Assembly (NCBI GenBank): GCA_031976175.1
Contig: DALYLR010000051.1
Span: forward strand, 1-19,133
Origin: DMER01 sp003451645
Lineage (GTDB): Bacteria > Pseudomonadota > Alphaproteobacteria > Micropepsales > Micropepsaceae
DNA length: 19,133 nt
Direction of reading: 5' to 3'
In this document: one piece after another, positions 1 through 7,930 of the stretch
Layout: every line of letters starts with the position of its first letter
Position numbering within the stretch: position 1 is the stretch's first letter
Translations under genes and position numbers: made by a program
The notes under the pieces: generated by a model
Database searches by the model: none
Seen by the model: only the letters and a program-made list of their open reading frames with translations
What the model was told of the DNA's origin: nothing

Positions 1-1206
1 GCTCAGGCGCACAAAATTCGGATTGCGCTGGCGCAGGACATTGAACTCCAGTGACGTCCGCGAGGCCAGGCCAAACAGCATCAGAGCACTCACCAGCGCG
101 ATGACGCCGGCATAGAGGACCGTGCGTGTACGAATGAACTGGACTTGAGGTTTCTGCCCCGCCTTTCTGCGCGCAATATTGAGGTCATGATCATAGGCGA
201 TGAGGCCCTTGGGCAGGCCGACCTTGGTCATCACGTCATCGCAGGCATCAATGCAAAGCGCGCAATTGATGCACTCCAATTGGCTGCCATCGCGGATATC
301 GATCCCCATGGGGCATGCCGCCACACATTGGTTGCAGTCGATACAATGGCCCCGCCCGTCCCAAGGCTGCCCCTTTTTGTGCGGACCGCGCGGCTCGCCG
401 CGGTCGAGGCGATAGGTCACCTGCAAAGTTTGCTCATCGATGAGTGCTGCCTGAATGCGCGGCCAGGGGCACATATAGGTGCACACTTGCTCGCGCATTG
501 TGCCTGCCAGCGTATAGGTCGTAAACGTCAGCAGCGCCAAAAAGGCATAGGCGACCAGCGGCGCCTCGCCCGTGAATAATTGCCCCAGCAAGGTTGGCGC
601 GTCGTGGAAATAGAAAATCCAGGCGCCGCCGGTGGCCGCCGCAATCAACAGCCATACCAGGTGCTTGCCCCCTTTGCGCCACGCCTTGTCCAGGCTCCAT
701 GGGCTCTTGTCCAGGCGGATGCGCGCGGAGCGATCGCCTTCAAAGGCGCGCTCGACCAGGATGAACAGGTCCGTCCATATCGTCTGCGGGCAGGCATAAC
801 CGCACCATACGCGCCCAAATAGGGCCGTCACGAGGAACAGGCCCAGCGCCGCCAGGATCAAGAGCCCGGTGATGAAAATCACCTCTTGTGGCCAGAACTC
901 ATAGGCAAACAGGTAGAACCGCCCATTGGCCACATCGACCAGCACCGCCTGATCCGGTTGACCGAGCCCGCGGTCCCAGCGCAGCCATGGCACGCCGTAG
1001 TAAATCCCAAGCATGATCGCCATGCCCACCCACTTCAGCGACCGGAACCATCCGTGCACCAACTTTGGATAGATCTGCACCCGGGCCTGGTAATCCGCCC
1101 GCGCGGCCGCCGTATTGGTCGCCTTGGCATCGATCCGGGTTACCCCTTCGGCGGCTTGCACCGCCTGGTTGATCGTCTCCTGGATGGGCAGCATGGGGGC
1201 GTTCAC
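1..1206 (-). CDS. ccoG: CcoG (RdxA/FixG) cbb3 oxidase assembly protein, 3' end cut by window edge
   Basis: This is a polytopic membrane iron-sulfur protein; the CcoG family acts in cbb3 oxidase assembly, probably by reducing copper destined for the CcoN active site. The reading frame is open from the GTG at 1206 to the left edge, giving 402 codons of a family usually near 480 aa, so the C-terminal domain is missing only because the window ends. Hydrophobic segments lie near residues 55-75, 95-120, 170-190 and 200-220, with the family signature GRVWCGYACPQTIW. Two ferredoxin-like cysteine clusters follow: CIDCNQCVAACP and CINCALCIDAC. I chose GTG 1206 because an AGGGA ribosome-binding site sits at suitable spacing; the ATG at 1194 is too far from it. 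It begins 18 nt after ccoP, as last visible gene of ccoNOQPG. ccoHIS would be expected further left. Confidence 0.95.
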   Translation of the reverse strand, partial: MNAPMLPIQETINQAVQAAEGVTRIDAKATNTAAARADYQARVQIYPKLVHGWFRSLKWVGMAIMLGIYYGVPWLRWDRGLGQPDQAVLVDVANGRFYLFAYEFWPQEVIFITGLLILAALGLFLVTALFGRVWCGYACPQTIWTDLFILVERAFEGDRSARIRLDKSPWSLDKAWRKGGKHLVWLLIAAATGGAWIFYFHDAPTLLGQLFTGEAPLVAYAFLALLTFTTYTLAGTMREQVCTYMCPWPRIQAALIDEQTLQVTYRLDRGEPRGPHKKGQPWDGRGHCIDCNQCVAACPMGIDIRDGSQLECINCALCIDACDDVMTKVGLPKGLIAYDHDLNIARRKAGQKPQVQFIRTRTVLYAGVIALVSALMLFGLASRTSLEFNVLRQRNPNFVRLS

Positions 1207-1224
1207 CGGTGGTCCCTTTCGCGC

Positions 1225-2100
1225 CTATTCACCGCCACCCAGCGAGTGGACATAGACGGCCAGGGCCTTAATTGTCGCGGGGTCCAGGCGGCCTGACCAG
1301 GATGGCATCACCCCTGCGCGTCCATTGATGATTTGTGTGCGGATCGCCTCACGAGAGCCGCCATAAAGCCACTCCGCGTCGGTGAGGTTCGGCCCGCCAA
1401 ACTCCCGCAGGCCCTTGCCGGTCTCGGCGTGGCACTGCGCGCATTGCTCCTTGAAGATCGCCTCAACACTGGCCGCCGCGGTTGGGTCATGCGCCTGGCC
1501 CGATAATTTGAGGACCAATTCGGTCAGCCCATTGATCTCCTCAGGTTTGAGCAATCCATCCTTGCCATAGGCCGGCATCTTGGAGTTGCGCGTCTCTGGA
1601 TGTGTCGAGCGAATGCCCACGACCAAGGTCTTTTCAATGTCGGCAATCGTGCCGCCCCACAGCCAGATATCGTCGTTCAAATTGGGATAACCAAGGCCCG
1701 GCGCCCCTTGGGCGCCTGCGCCGTGGCAGGTTGCGCAATTGTCGCCAAAGGCAGCCTTGCCCATCGCAAAGGCAAAGTCGCGCAACTCGTCGTCCTTGGG
1801 GCCTGCACCCGGCGTCCAATCCAGGAGCCGCTTGGCCATGTCCTGCCGCCCGGCGTTGAGATCGGCCAGGCTGGCGATTACCTCCGCACGCTGAGAATAA
1901 CCCAGGATGCCTGCTGTATAGCCGCTGATCAGCGGCCAGGCGGGCATCGCCACCCAATAGCCGATGGACCATGCTATCGAGGCATAAAAGATCCAAAGCC
2001 ACCAGCGCGGCAGCGGCGTGTTGAGCTCCTTGATGCCATCCCATTCATGGCCCGTCGTCTCAGTGCCGGAGTGGCTGTCGATGTCTTTCTTCTTGGTCAT
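1225..2100 (-). CDS. ccoP: Cytochrome cbb3 oxidase diheme subunit CcoP (FixP)
   Basis: This diheme, membrane-anchored c-type cytochrome passes electrons from the bc1 complex or soluble cytochrome c towards CcoO and CcoN on the periplasmic side. The 291-aa protein has a short cytoplasmic N-terminus and one or two hydrophobic segments (about residues 32-65). Two cytochrome c domains follow, with heme motifs CATCH at 122-126 and CAQCH at 220-224. The likely axial methionines are M175 (SKMPAYG) and M265 (VMPSW). Length and architecture are normal for the family. Its ATG overlaps the ccoQ stop by 4 nt (ATGA), which suggests translational coupling. Confidence 0.97.
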   Translation of the reverse strand: MTKKKDIDSHSGTETTGHEWDGIKELNTPLPRWWLWIFYASIAWSIGYWVAMPAWPLISGYTAGILGYSQRAEVIASLADLNAGRQDMAKRLLDWTPGAGPKDDELRDFAFAMGKAAFGDNCATCHGAGAQGAPGLGYPNLNDDIWLWGGTIADIEKTLVVGIRSTHPETRNSKMPAYGKDGLLKPEEINGLTELVLKLSGQAHDPTAAASVEAIFKEQCAQCHAETGKGLREFGGPNLTDAEWLYGGSREAIRTQIINGRAGVMPSWSGRLDPATIKALAVYVHSLGGGE

Positions 2101-2279
2101 TCTGCACGTCCTTGCGCCCTATCGGCGCCGTCCTCACGAAGGGGGATTTGCGCTGCGTCATCGAATTTGGCGCGGTTGCGCGGCCAATAGGCGTAGATCA
2201 CCACGCCTGCGAACAGGGCGAAGAAGTAGAGCAGCCCCCAGGTTGCCGCGAATTGCGCCCATTGCTGGTAGGTTGTCAC
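2097..2279 (-). CDS. ccoQ: Cytochrome cbb3 oxidase subunit CcoQ (FixQ)
   Basis: This 60-aa single-span protein is the small subunit that stabilises the cbb3 complex. It has one membrane segment at about residues 12-32 followed by a charged cytoplasmic tail, with the typical YWPRNRAKFDDAAQIPL stretch found after the helix in CcoQ proteins. It uses a GTG start that overlaps the ccoO stop by 4 nt (GTGA), and its own stop overlaps the ccoP start in the same way. Its position between ccoO and ccoP is the standard one. Confidence 0.93.
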   Translation of the reverse strand: MTTYQQWAQFAATWGLLYFFALFAGVVIYAYWPRNRAKFDDAAQIPLREDGADRAQGRAE

Positions 2280-3004
2280 CGCAGGTTCTCCTTGCGCTGC
2301 GGCTCATAGGCCTTGAAGTCGACCAGAGTGCCCAGCATCTGCAGATAGGCGACAAGCGCGTCCATCTCGGTCACATCCGGCGTGCCGTCGAAGTTGCGCA
2401 CGACCGCCTTCTTGTAGCGGTCCGCGACCGCCTCTGCGCCGTCGCTGGCGGGATCGGCCTGCGAGATCAGGTCCACGTCCGCACTCTTTATCATCTCGTC
2501 CGTATACGGAACGCCAATCGCCCGGTTGGCCTGCATATGGGTGGCGATCCCGCGGGCGTCGAGCTTGGTGGCCGCCAGATGCTTGTAGGGCGGCATGATC
2601 GATTCGGGGACCAGACTGCGCGGGTCGATCAGATGCTGTACTTGCCAGTCATCGGAGTATTTGCCGCCAACGCGGGCAAGGTCTGGCCCTGTGCGCTTGG
2701 AGCCCCATTGGAAGGGATGGTCATACATGCTCTCGGCCGCGAGGCTGTAATGGCCATAGCGTTCCACCTCATCGCGCAAGGGGCGCACCATTTGGCTGTG
2801 GCAATTGTAGCAGCCTTCGCGGATGTAGATGTTGCGCCCGGCCAGTTCGAGCGGTGAGTAGGGCCGCATGCCCTGCACCTCCTCGATGGTGGATTTGAGG
2901 TAGAACAGCGGCGCGATCTCGATGATGCCGCCGATGGCCACGACGACCAGAATTCCAACCATCAGAAGCAAAGAGTGGCGCTCAAGCAGACCGTGATCAA
3001 ACAT
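2276..3004 (-). CDS. ccoO: Cytochrome cbb3 oxidase monoheme subunit CcoO (FixO)
   Basis: This membrane-anchored monoheme cytochrome c receives electrons from CcoP and delivers them to the CcoN heme groups. The 242-aa protein has an N-terminal membrane anchor (about residues 12-34) and the heme-binding motif CYNCH at 65-69. It continues with SQMVRPLRDEVERYGHYS, a strongly conserved CcoO segment, and a likely axial methionine in SIMPPY. A strong ribosome-binding site (AGGGGAGG) precedes the ATG. It lies 13 nt downstream of ccoN. Confidence 0.97.
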   Translation of the reverse strand: MFDHGLLERHSLLLMVGILVVVAIGGIIEIAPLFYLKSTIEEVQGMRPYSPLELAGRNIYIREGCYNCHSQMVRPLRDEVERYGHYSLAAESMYDHPFQWGSKRTGPDLARVGGKYSDDWQVQHLIDPRSLVPESIMPPYKHLAATKLDARGIATHMQANRAIGVPYTDEMIKSADVDLISQADPASDGAEAVADRYKKAVVRNFDGTPDVTEMDALVAYLQMLGTLVDFKAYEPQRKENLR

Positions 3005-3017
3005 GGATGCCTCCCCT

Positions 3018-4661
3018 TTACGCTCTGGCCAAGGCGGCGCCAGCCGCCAGCGGCTCTGACTGGCGCACCTCGCCCTTGATGGTCTTGTAGATGTTCCAGG
3101 CCATGATGATGGCGCCGATCACGAACAGAAGGCCGCCGGTCGCCCGGATCACATAAGGCCAGTGCAAGGTCACAATCGTCTCAACGAAGGAATATGCGAG
3201 GAAGCCTTCCGGGTTATAGGCGCGCCACATGAGCCCTTGCCCGATCCCCGACACCCACATCGAGGTGATGTAGAAGACGATGCCAATCGTGGCGATCCAG
3301 AAGTGCCACTCGACCATGGCGAGGCTGTAGAGCCGCGGCCGGTTCCACAGCCAGGGCACCATGCAATAGATCGCGCCAAAGGAGACAAAACCTACCCAGC
3401 CCAAGGCACCGGAGTGCACATGGCCGATGGTCCAGTCGGTGTAGTGGCTCAAGGCGTTGACGGCCTTGATCGACATGACCGGACCTTCAAAGGTCGACAT
3501 GCCATAGAACGCCACAGAGACCACCAGCATGCGCAAGACGGGGTCGGTGCGCAGCTTGTCCCAGGCGCCTGAGAGCGTCATCAGACCATTGATCATCCCG
3601 CCCCAGGACGGCATCCACAGCATGATCGAGAAGGTCATGCCCAGGGTCTGTGCCCAATCGGGCAGCGCCGTGTAGTGCAAATGGTGCGGCCCTGCCCAGA
3701 TATAGATGAAGATCAGCGTCCAGAAGTGCACGATGGACAGGCGGTAGGAATAAACTGGCCGGTTCGCCTGCTTTGGGATGAAGTAATACATGATGGCCAG
3801 GAAGCCTGCGGTCAGGAAGAACCCCACCGCATTATGGCCGTACCACCATTGCACCAGCGCGTCCTGCACGCCTGCAAAGACAGAGTAGCTCTTGGTTTCA
3901 AAGACAGAGACCGGGATCGCCAGATTGTTCACGATGTGCAGCATCGCGATGGTGACGATGAAGGCGAGATAGAACCAATTGGCCACATAGATATGCGGCT
4001 CCTTGCGCTTCCAGATCGTGCCAAGAAAGACCAGGAGATAGACGACCCAAACAATGGTCAGCCAAAGATCCGCATACCACTCGGGTTCGGCATATTCCTT
4101 GGACTGAGTAATCCCGAGGAGATACCCTGTCGCGGCAACAACGATGAAGAGCTGATAACCCCAAAAGACAAACCAGCCGGCAACCCCGCCCGCCAGCGTG
4201 GCGCGGCAAGTCTTTTGGATCACATAGAACGAGGTCGCGATTAGCACATTGCCGCCAAAGGCAAAAATCACGGCTGAGGTATGCAAGGGCCGCAAACGCC
4301 CGAAATTCAATTCCGGGATGTCGGGAAAATAGAACAGCGTGGGGAAGGCCAGTTGCAACGCCAACACCAACCCCGCCAGAAAGCCCGCAATGCCCCAGAA
4401 AATCGAGGCGATCACGCCCGCCTTCACAACATCGAATTGATAAAGGCCAGTCTCATCGTCCGGGATGCCTGAACCATAGCGTCCTGCCATCCACCACAAG
4501 ATCACCGCAAACCCCGCCATGAAGATCCAGGCATGGACTTGCATCAACGGATCAGGCGATTTCGCGGCCACGATGAGTGCAAGCAGAAGGCCGGTAATCA
4601 GGCTCGCGGTCATGATCAGGATGTCGATACGCAGATTGGGCTTCAGGGTCTCGGTCGTCAT
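3018..4661 (-). CDS. ccoN: Cytochrome cbb3 oxidase catalytic subunit CcoN (FixN)
   Basis: This is the catalytic heme-copper subunit of the proton-pumping, high-oxygen-affinity terminal oxidase in the inner membrane. The 547-aa protein has about a dozen hydrophobic segments. The expected metal ligands are all visible: H127 (LRPLHTSA) and H416 for low-spin heme b, H276 (WYGHNAVGF) with H326-H327 (GPHHLHY) for CuB, and H414 (GHVHSGALGW) for heme b3. Y320, six residues before H326, is where cbb3 enzymes carry the His-cross-linked tyrosine. It is the first gene of the ccoNOQPG operon. The ATG lies about 10 nt after an AGGGA sequence. An FNR/FixK-type box 5' of the gene points to low-oxygen induction. 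Confidence 0.98.
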   Translation of the reverse strand: MTTETLKPNLRIDILIMTASLITGLLLALIVAAKSPDPLMQVHAWIFMAGFAVILWWMAGRYGSGIPDDETGLYQFDVVKAGVIASIFWGIAGFLAGLVLALQLAFPTLFYFPDIPELNFGRLRPLHTSAVIFAFGGNVLIATSFYVIQKTCRATLAGGVAGWFVFWGYQLFIVVAATGYLLGITQSKEYAEPEWYADLWLTIVWVVYLLVFLGTIWKRKEPHIYVANWFYLAFIVTIAMLHIVNNLAIPVSVFETKSYSVFAGVQDALVQWWYGHNAVGFFLTAGFLAIMYYFIPKQANRPVYSYRLSIVHFWTLIFIYIWAGPHHLHYTALPDWAQTLGMTFSIMLWMPSWGGMINGLMTLSGAWDKLRTDPVLRMLVVSVAFYGMSTFEGPVMSIKAVNALSHYTDWTIGHVHSGALGWVGFVSFGAIYCMVPWLWNRPRLYSLAMVEWHFWIATIGIVFYITSMWVSGIGQGLMWRAYNPEGFLAYSFVETIVTLHWPYVIRATGGLLFVIGAIIMAWNIYKTIKGEVRQSEPLAAGAALARA

Positions 4662-4731
4662 GCGGTCAGGGTCCCTAGGGCGGGGAGATGCGCCATAGGT
4701 CTTGCGTTAGCATGCGCAACAAACCTCCGGC

Positions 4732-4745
4732 TTGACCTGTGTCAA
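4732..4745 (-). promoter_or_regulatory. FNR/FixK-type box upstream of ccoN
   Basis: The sequence TTGACCTGTGTCAA is a perfect match to the CRP/FNR-family anaerobox TTGAY-N4-RTCAA and a perfect dyad in its 5-bp arms. Its centre is about 77 nt upstream of the ccoN ATG. If it acts as a class II site (centre near -41.5), transcription would start near 4697 on the minus strand; only a weak -10 candidate (GCTAAC, 4706-4711) is visible. cbb3 operons in Alphaproteobacteria are classic FnrL/FixK targets. The dyad also faces the plus-strand gene at 4942, but it lies about 200 nt from that start. Confidence 0.85.
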
Positions 4746-4941
4746 ACGACGCTGCGGCGGTTTCGCACAGAGGCTCAGGTTCCAGTTAAGATTGTAGCCA
4801 GCCCGGTCCGGGCGTGGGGCTGGGTTGTATTCGTGCGCAGGGTCGGTTAAGGCCTTTGGCTGGGGCTCACGCCTCGCGCGTTTCGCAACGCATAGGATTG
4901 GGTGTTAGTGAATTGATTCGGCATTGGATTCGACGTTGCGC
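4746..4941. other. Intergenic remainder between ccoN and the GDP-mannose dehydratase gene
   Basis: No gene is visible here. There is one 13-bp palindrome, GCCCGGTCCGGGC at 4801-4813, with no T-run on either side, so it is not a convincing terminator. I see no good -35/-10 pair for the plus-strand gene. In-frame TTG 4924 lies in the last bases but has no ribosome-binding site. Confidence 0.4.
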
Positions 4942-6024
4942 ATGAGCGAGGCCCGCGTTGCCCTAATCACTGGTATAACTGGCCAAGATTGCATGATCTT
5001 GGCGCATCTGCTGTTGGCCAAAGGCTATGCGGTGCATGGCCTCTTACGCCGGTCTACCAGCCCGGATAGTCAGCTCGACCGCCTGCGGTCTGCGGGCCTG
5101 TCCAAGGTCAAGCTCCACTTTGGCGACATGACCGACCCCTCCAGCCTGATGCGGGTGATGTCAGAGGTCCGGCCACAAGAGGTCTATAACCTTGCCGCGC
5201 AGAGCCATGTGCAATTCAGCTTCGAAATGCCGGTCTATACCTCGCAAGTGAATGCGATGGGGACGCTGCATCTGCTGGAGGCGATCCGTGTGCTGGGCTT
5301 GGGGCGGGATTGCCGGTTTTATCAGGCCTCAACTTCGGAATTATTCGGCGGCAATCATGAGGCGCACCCGCTCGACGAGCGGGCCCGCTTTGCCCCGCAC
5401 AGCCCTTATGCGATCGCCAAGCAATTCGCCTTTCAGATGACGGTGCATTACCGCGAGGCCTATGGCTTGCATGCCTCCAACGGTATTCTGTTCAATCATG
5501 AGGGCAAGCTGCGGGGTGAGAATTTCGTCACCCGCAAGATCACCAAGGCTGCCGCGCAATGGGCGCTGGGCGCGCGTGCACCCTTGGCTTTGGGAAATCT
5601 GAATGCTCAGCGCGATTGGGGCGATGCGCGCGATTATGTGCGCGGAATGTGGCTGATGCTGCAACAGCCGGAGCCAGACGATTATGTGCTCGCAACCGGC
5701 ATCAGCCGCAGTGTGCGGGAATTTGCCGAGACGGCATTCGCCATCGCCGGCGTGCGGCTGGTCTGGACTGGCGAAGGGCCCGCCGAAATGGGCCTTGATA
5801 ACGGCACCGGCGCCGTGGTGGTCAAGGTCGATCCCAAATTCTTCCGGCCGACGGATGCCAGCACATTGCGGGGCAATGCGGACAAGGCCAAGCGGGTTTT
5901 GGGATGGCGCCCTGAGATCAGTTTCGAGCGGATGGTCCAAGAGATGGTGGAGTTTGATATCACGCGCTCGCGTCAGCGCCTCACACGGCCCATTCCCGCG
6001 GCCGCGCAACATTTATTTTCCTGA
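4942..6024 (+). CDS. gmd: GDP-mannose 4,6-dehydratase
   Basis: This short-chain dehydrogenase/reductase converts GDP-mannose to GDP-4-keto-6-deoxymannose, the precursor of GDP-fucose, GDP-rhamnose and related sugars for surface polysaccharides. From ATG 4942 the protein has 360 aa, close to the usual 340-375. The dinucleotide-binding motif is GITGQD at 11-16. The catalytic residues appear in order: T131-S132-E133 (STSELFG) and Y156/K160 (SPYAIAK). The family signatures GILFNHE, RGENFVTRKI and LGNLNAQRDWG are present. The third glycine of the usual GITGQDG motif is Cys17 here. No reductase or epimerase to use the product lies next to it, so the end sugar is unknown. ATG 4942 was preferred over TTG 4924 because family members begin close to the Rossmann strand; neither start has a clear ribosome-binding site. 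Confidence 0.93.
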   Translation: MSEARVALITGITGQDCMILAHLLLAKGYAVHGLLRRSTSPDSQLDRLRSAGLSKVKLHFGDMTDPSSLMRVMSEVRPQEVYNLAAQSHVQFSFEMPVYTSQVNAMGTLHLLEAIRVLGLGRDCRFYQASTSELFGGNHEAHPLDERARFAPHSPYAIAKQFAFQMTVHYREAYGLHASNGILFNHEGKLRGENFVTRKITKAAAQWALGARAPLALGNLNAQRDWGDARDYVRGMWLMLQQPEPDDYVLATGISRSVREFAETAFAIAGVRLVWTGEGPAEMGLDNGTGAVVVKVDPKFFRPTDASTLRGNADKAKRVLGWRPEISFERMVQEMVEFDITRSRQRLTRPIPAAAQHLFS

Positions 6025-6093
6025 GCCGCTAGCACCGGGCGTTTTGGGTTCCTAATTTCTGCGGGCGATATCCTCGAAGAGGGAATCGCCGCC

Positions 6094-6924
6094 ATGACCT
6101 GGACTGAGTTCCATGCCGTGCTTACGGGCCCTGCGTCTTATCAGGGTTACGCTCTGCTACTGACCTTTGGCGCGATGATTGCGTATCAGGAGCTGTTCCC
6201 GGCCCGCGACTGGCCTCGGATTGCCCATTGGCGCTTGCAAGCGCTGGCGTTCAATGCCTGCCTGTTCGCCATTTACATTCTCATTCCATCAGAAGTCGCC
6301 GCTTCGCCCTTGGGCGGCTGGAGCCTGTTTGGGCTGGCTTCTTGGGGCCTCTGGGCCGCGCCATTGGGCATCTTGCTCTTAAGTTTTGCCGAGTACTGGT
6401 TTCACCGTGCAGAGCATCGCTTTGCGTGGATGTGGCGCAGCATGCACCAAATTCATCACTACCCGCAGCGCGTGGACGTGTGGGGCACCGCGCTGGGCCA
6501 CCCTTTGGAGATGGCGGTGCAAGCGCTGATCTCGACCACGGTGATGGTGTGGGTCCTGGGGCTTGACCCATTGGCTGCAGGTCTGGCCGGATATTGTCTG
6601 ACCGTGCTCGGCCTCTTTCAGCACATGAACATCGAGACGCCCCGCTGGCTTGGCTACATCGTATCGCGGCCCGATGCGCATTTCCTGCATCACGAGCGCG
6701 GCGTGCATGCGCGCAATTACTCGGAGCTGCCCTTCTGGGACATGCTGTTCGGCACCTATGAGAACCCAGAACGCTTCACCGGCGATGTCGGTTTTGCCCA
6801 AAGGGGCGAGACGCGTCTGGGCGAGATGCTCGCTTTTGTTGATATCGAAGCGCCTGACACAGGCCCTATGGGCGCCATGACAGCGCTTGCGACAGCGGAA
6901 TGCCGTGATAGGTCAACCAACTGA
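6094..6924 (+). CDS. Fatty acid hydroxylase / sterol desaturase-family membrane di-iron enzyme
   Basis: This integral membrane protein belongs to the fatty acid hydroxylase superfamily, whose members use a histidine-coordinated di-iron centre for O2-dependent hydroxylation or desaturation of lipids. The 276-aa protein has hydrophobic segments near residues 17-32, 48-65, 78-100 and 140-175. Its histidine clusters are in the family order: HRAEH (104-108), HQIHH (118-122), H177, and HFLHH (196-200) followed by H205. The substrate (sterol, hopanoid, carotenoid or acyl lipid) cannot be told from the sequence. A GAGGG ribosome-binding site lies 10 nt before the ATG. It starts 69 nt after the dehydratase gene and could be cotranscribed with it. 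Its last 59 nt overlap the convergent gene's 3' end. Confidence 0.88.
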   Translation: MTWTEFHAVLTGPASYQGYALLLTFGAMIAYQELFPARDWPRIAHWRLQALAFNACLFAIYILIPSEVAASPLGGWSLFGLASWGLWAAPLGILLLSFAEYWFHRAEHRFAWMWRSMHQIHHYPQRVDVWGTALGHPLEMAVQALISTTVMVWVLGLDPLAAGLAGYCLTVLGLFQHMNIETPRWLGYIVSRPDAHFLHHERGVHARNYSELPFWDMLFGTYENPERFTGDVGFAQRGETRLGEMLAFVDIEAPDTGPMGAMTALATAECRDRSTN

Positions 6925-7930
6925 AGAACATCCAGAGCGCACCCAGAATAACACCTTCAAACAAGAAGCGCCACGACGCCGGTCTGCGCAGCGCCACCAT
7001 GGTGAACCGGACCACTATGATCAGCGTGATCAGCACGAAGCCTGCAAATGGCCGCTTGCCAAGGTATGGCGCGATGAGGGCGGCGAGCGTCAGGCCGGCG
7101 GGATAAAGCACCACGCTCATAAAGATATAGAGCGACAAAATGTTCGCGCGAACGACGTCGTAGCTGCGGCCCGTGCCGCCAGTCCCGCCGCGCAAGCTCG
7201 CGCCCAGGGCTAGGGCCGTCGCCTGGATCAGAAGACCCAGCGCGATCAGCTGCCACGCATGCCATGGGCGGACCGGCCCTTCGACCCGCCAGGCGCCATA
7301 CATCAATATGACCATGCCGAAATAGATGGCGCCGAAATAGAAGACGGGCTGCGCCGATTCGTAGTAGGCGCGCGTGCCCCCCGCTTTGCGGTGATCGGCG
7401 ATCATGGCGTTATAGAGCACCAGGATGACCGCGCCGGGCATTAGCAGCACGACGAACCACATGCGCAGCCCGAGAGAGCTGCACAAGAACCGGTCCGGGA
7501 ATGCCCCTTCAAAGGCACGGCGAAACAGGGAGTTGTATTCCGTCAGCCCCGCGAAATTGGCGAACACTCCGCCATCGCCCGCGCACACATTGCGCGGGGC
7601 GCCGCCGTTCAAGGCATCGCTGATCGCCGGCAAAGCCAAACTGCCCATCGCAAAGAAGGTCATCGTCAGACCTGCCTTGACCCAATAATAGCCGTCGCTG
7701 CCGTCTTGGGGTGAGGCGCTGGTGAACAGGCCAGACAGGAACGCAATGAGCGCCATGCCGCCCAGCACGTTCCACGACACGTCTATGGTAAATTCGGGTG
7801 ACTGGCTGGCCCGGAAGACAAAGAACAATGTGGGCAGCGTCAAGAGCAAAAGGAACAAAAAGGAGGCGCCCGCAGAAACCGGCCCGACGCTGCGGCTGAA
7901 GCTGGTTGTATGGGCCTCTGCTACCGACAT
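6866..7930 (-). CDS. Unrecognised polytopic membrane protein (about 9 TM segments)
   Basis: I do not recognise this family. From ATG 7930 the protein has 354 aa; an in-frame TTG at 7954 would add 8 residues, and neither start has a strong ribosome-binding site. About nine hydrophobic segments are visible, near residues 22-40, 54-70, 86-104, 156-173, 195-213, 226-244, 262-289, 295-313 and 324-342. The longest loop (about 105-155) carries two cysteines, in RNVCAGDGG and RFLCSSLG, which could form a disulfide if the loop is periplasmic. I see no transporter, kinase or protease motif. It is transcribed divergently from the membrane/vWA pair across about 320 bp, and its 3' end overlaps the hydroxylase-family gene by 59 nt. 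Confidence 0.8.
   Translation of the reverse strand: MSVAEAHTTSFSRSVGPVSAGASFLFLLLLTLPTLFFVFRASQSPEFTIDVSWNVLGGMALIAFLSGLFTSASPQDGSDGYYWVKAGLTMTFFAMGSLALPAISDALNGGAPRNVCAGDGGVFANFAGLTEYNSLFRRAFEGAFPDRFLCSSLGLRMWFVVLLMPGAVILVLYNAMIADHRKAGGTRAYYESAQPVFYFGAIYFGMVILMYGAWRVEGPVRPWHAWQLIALGLLIQATALALGASLRGGTGGTGRSYDVVRANILSLYIFMSVVLYPAGLTLAALIAPYLGKRPFAGFVLITLIIVVRFTMVALRRPASWRFLFEGVILGALWMFFSWLTYHGIPLSQALSWRP

Noticed and set aside
145..822. Plus-strand open frames (144 aa, 80 aa) and a minus-strand 88-aa frame within 434-700
   Set aside because: The minus-strand ccoG frame across this region encodes a full set of conserved membrane and iron-sulfur motifs. The other frames are shadows with proline/arginine-rich or odd composition and no family features.
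2018..2857. 279-aa plus-strand open frame opposite ccoO-ccoQ
   Set aside because: It runs antisense to well-supported cbb3 subunit genes, has no ribosome-binding site of note and no recognisable domain. Long antisense frames are expected at this GC content.
4801..4813. Palindrome GCCCGGTCCGGGC between ccoN and the dehydratase gene as a possible terminator
   Set aside because: Both genes are transcribed away from it and no T-run follows on either strand. A 1-nt loop is unsuitable for an RNA hairpin.
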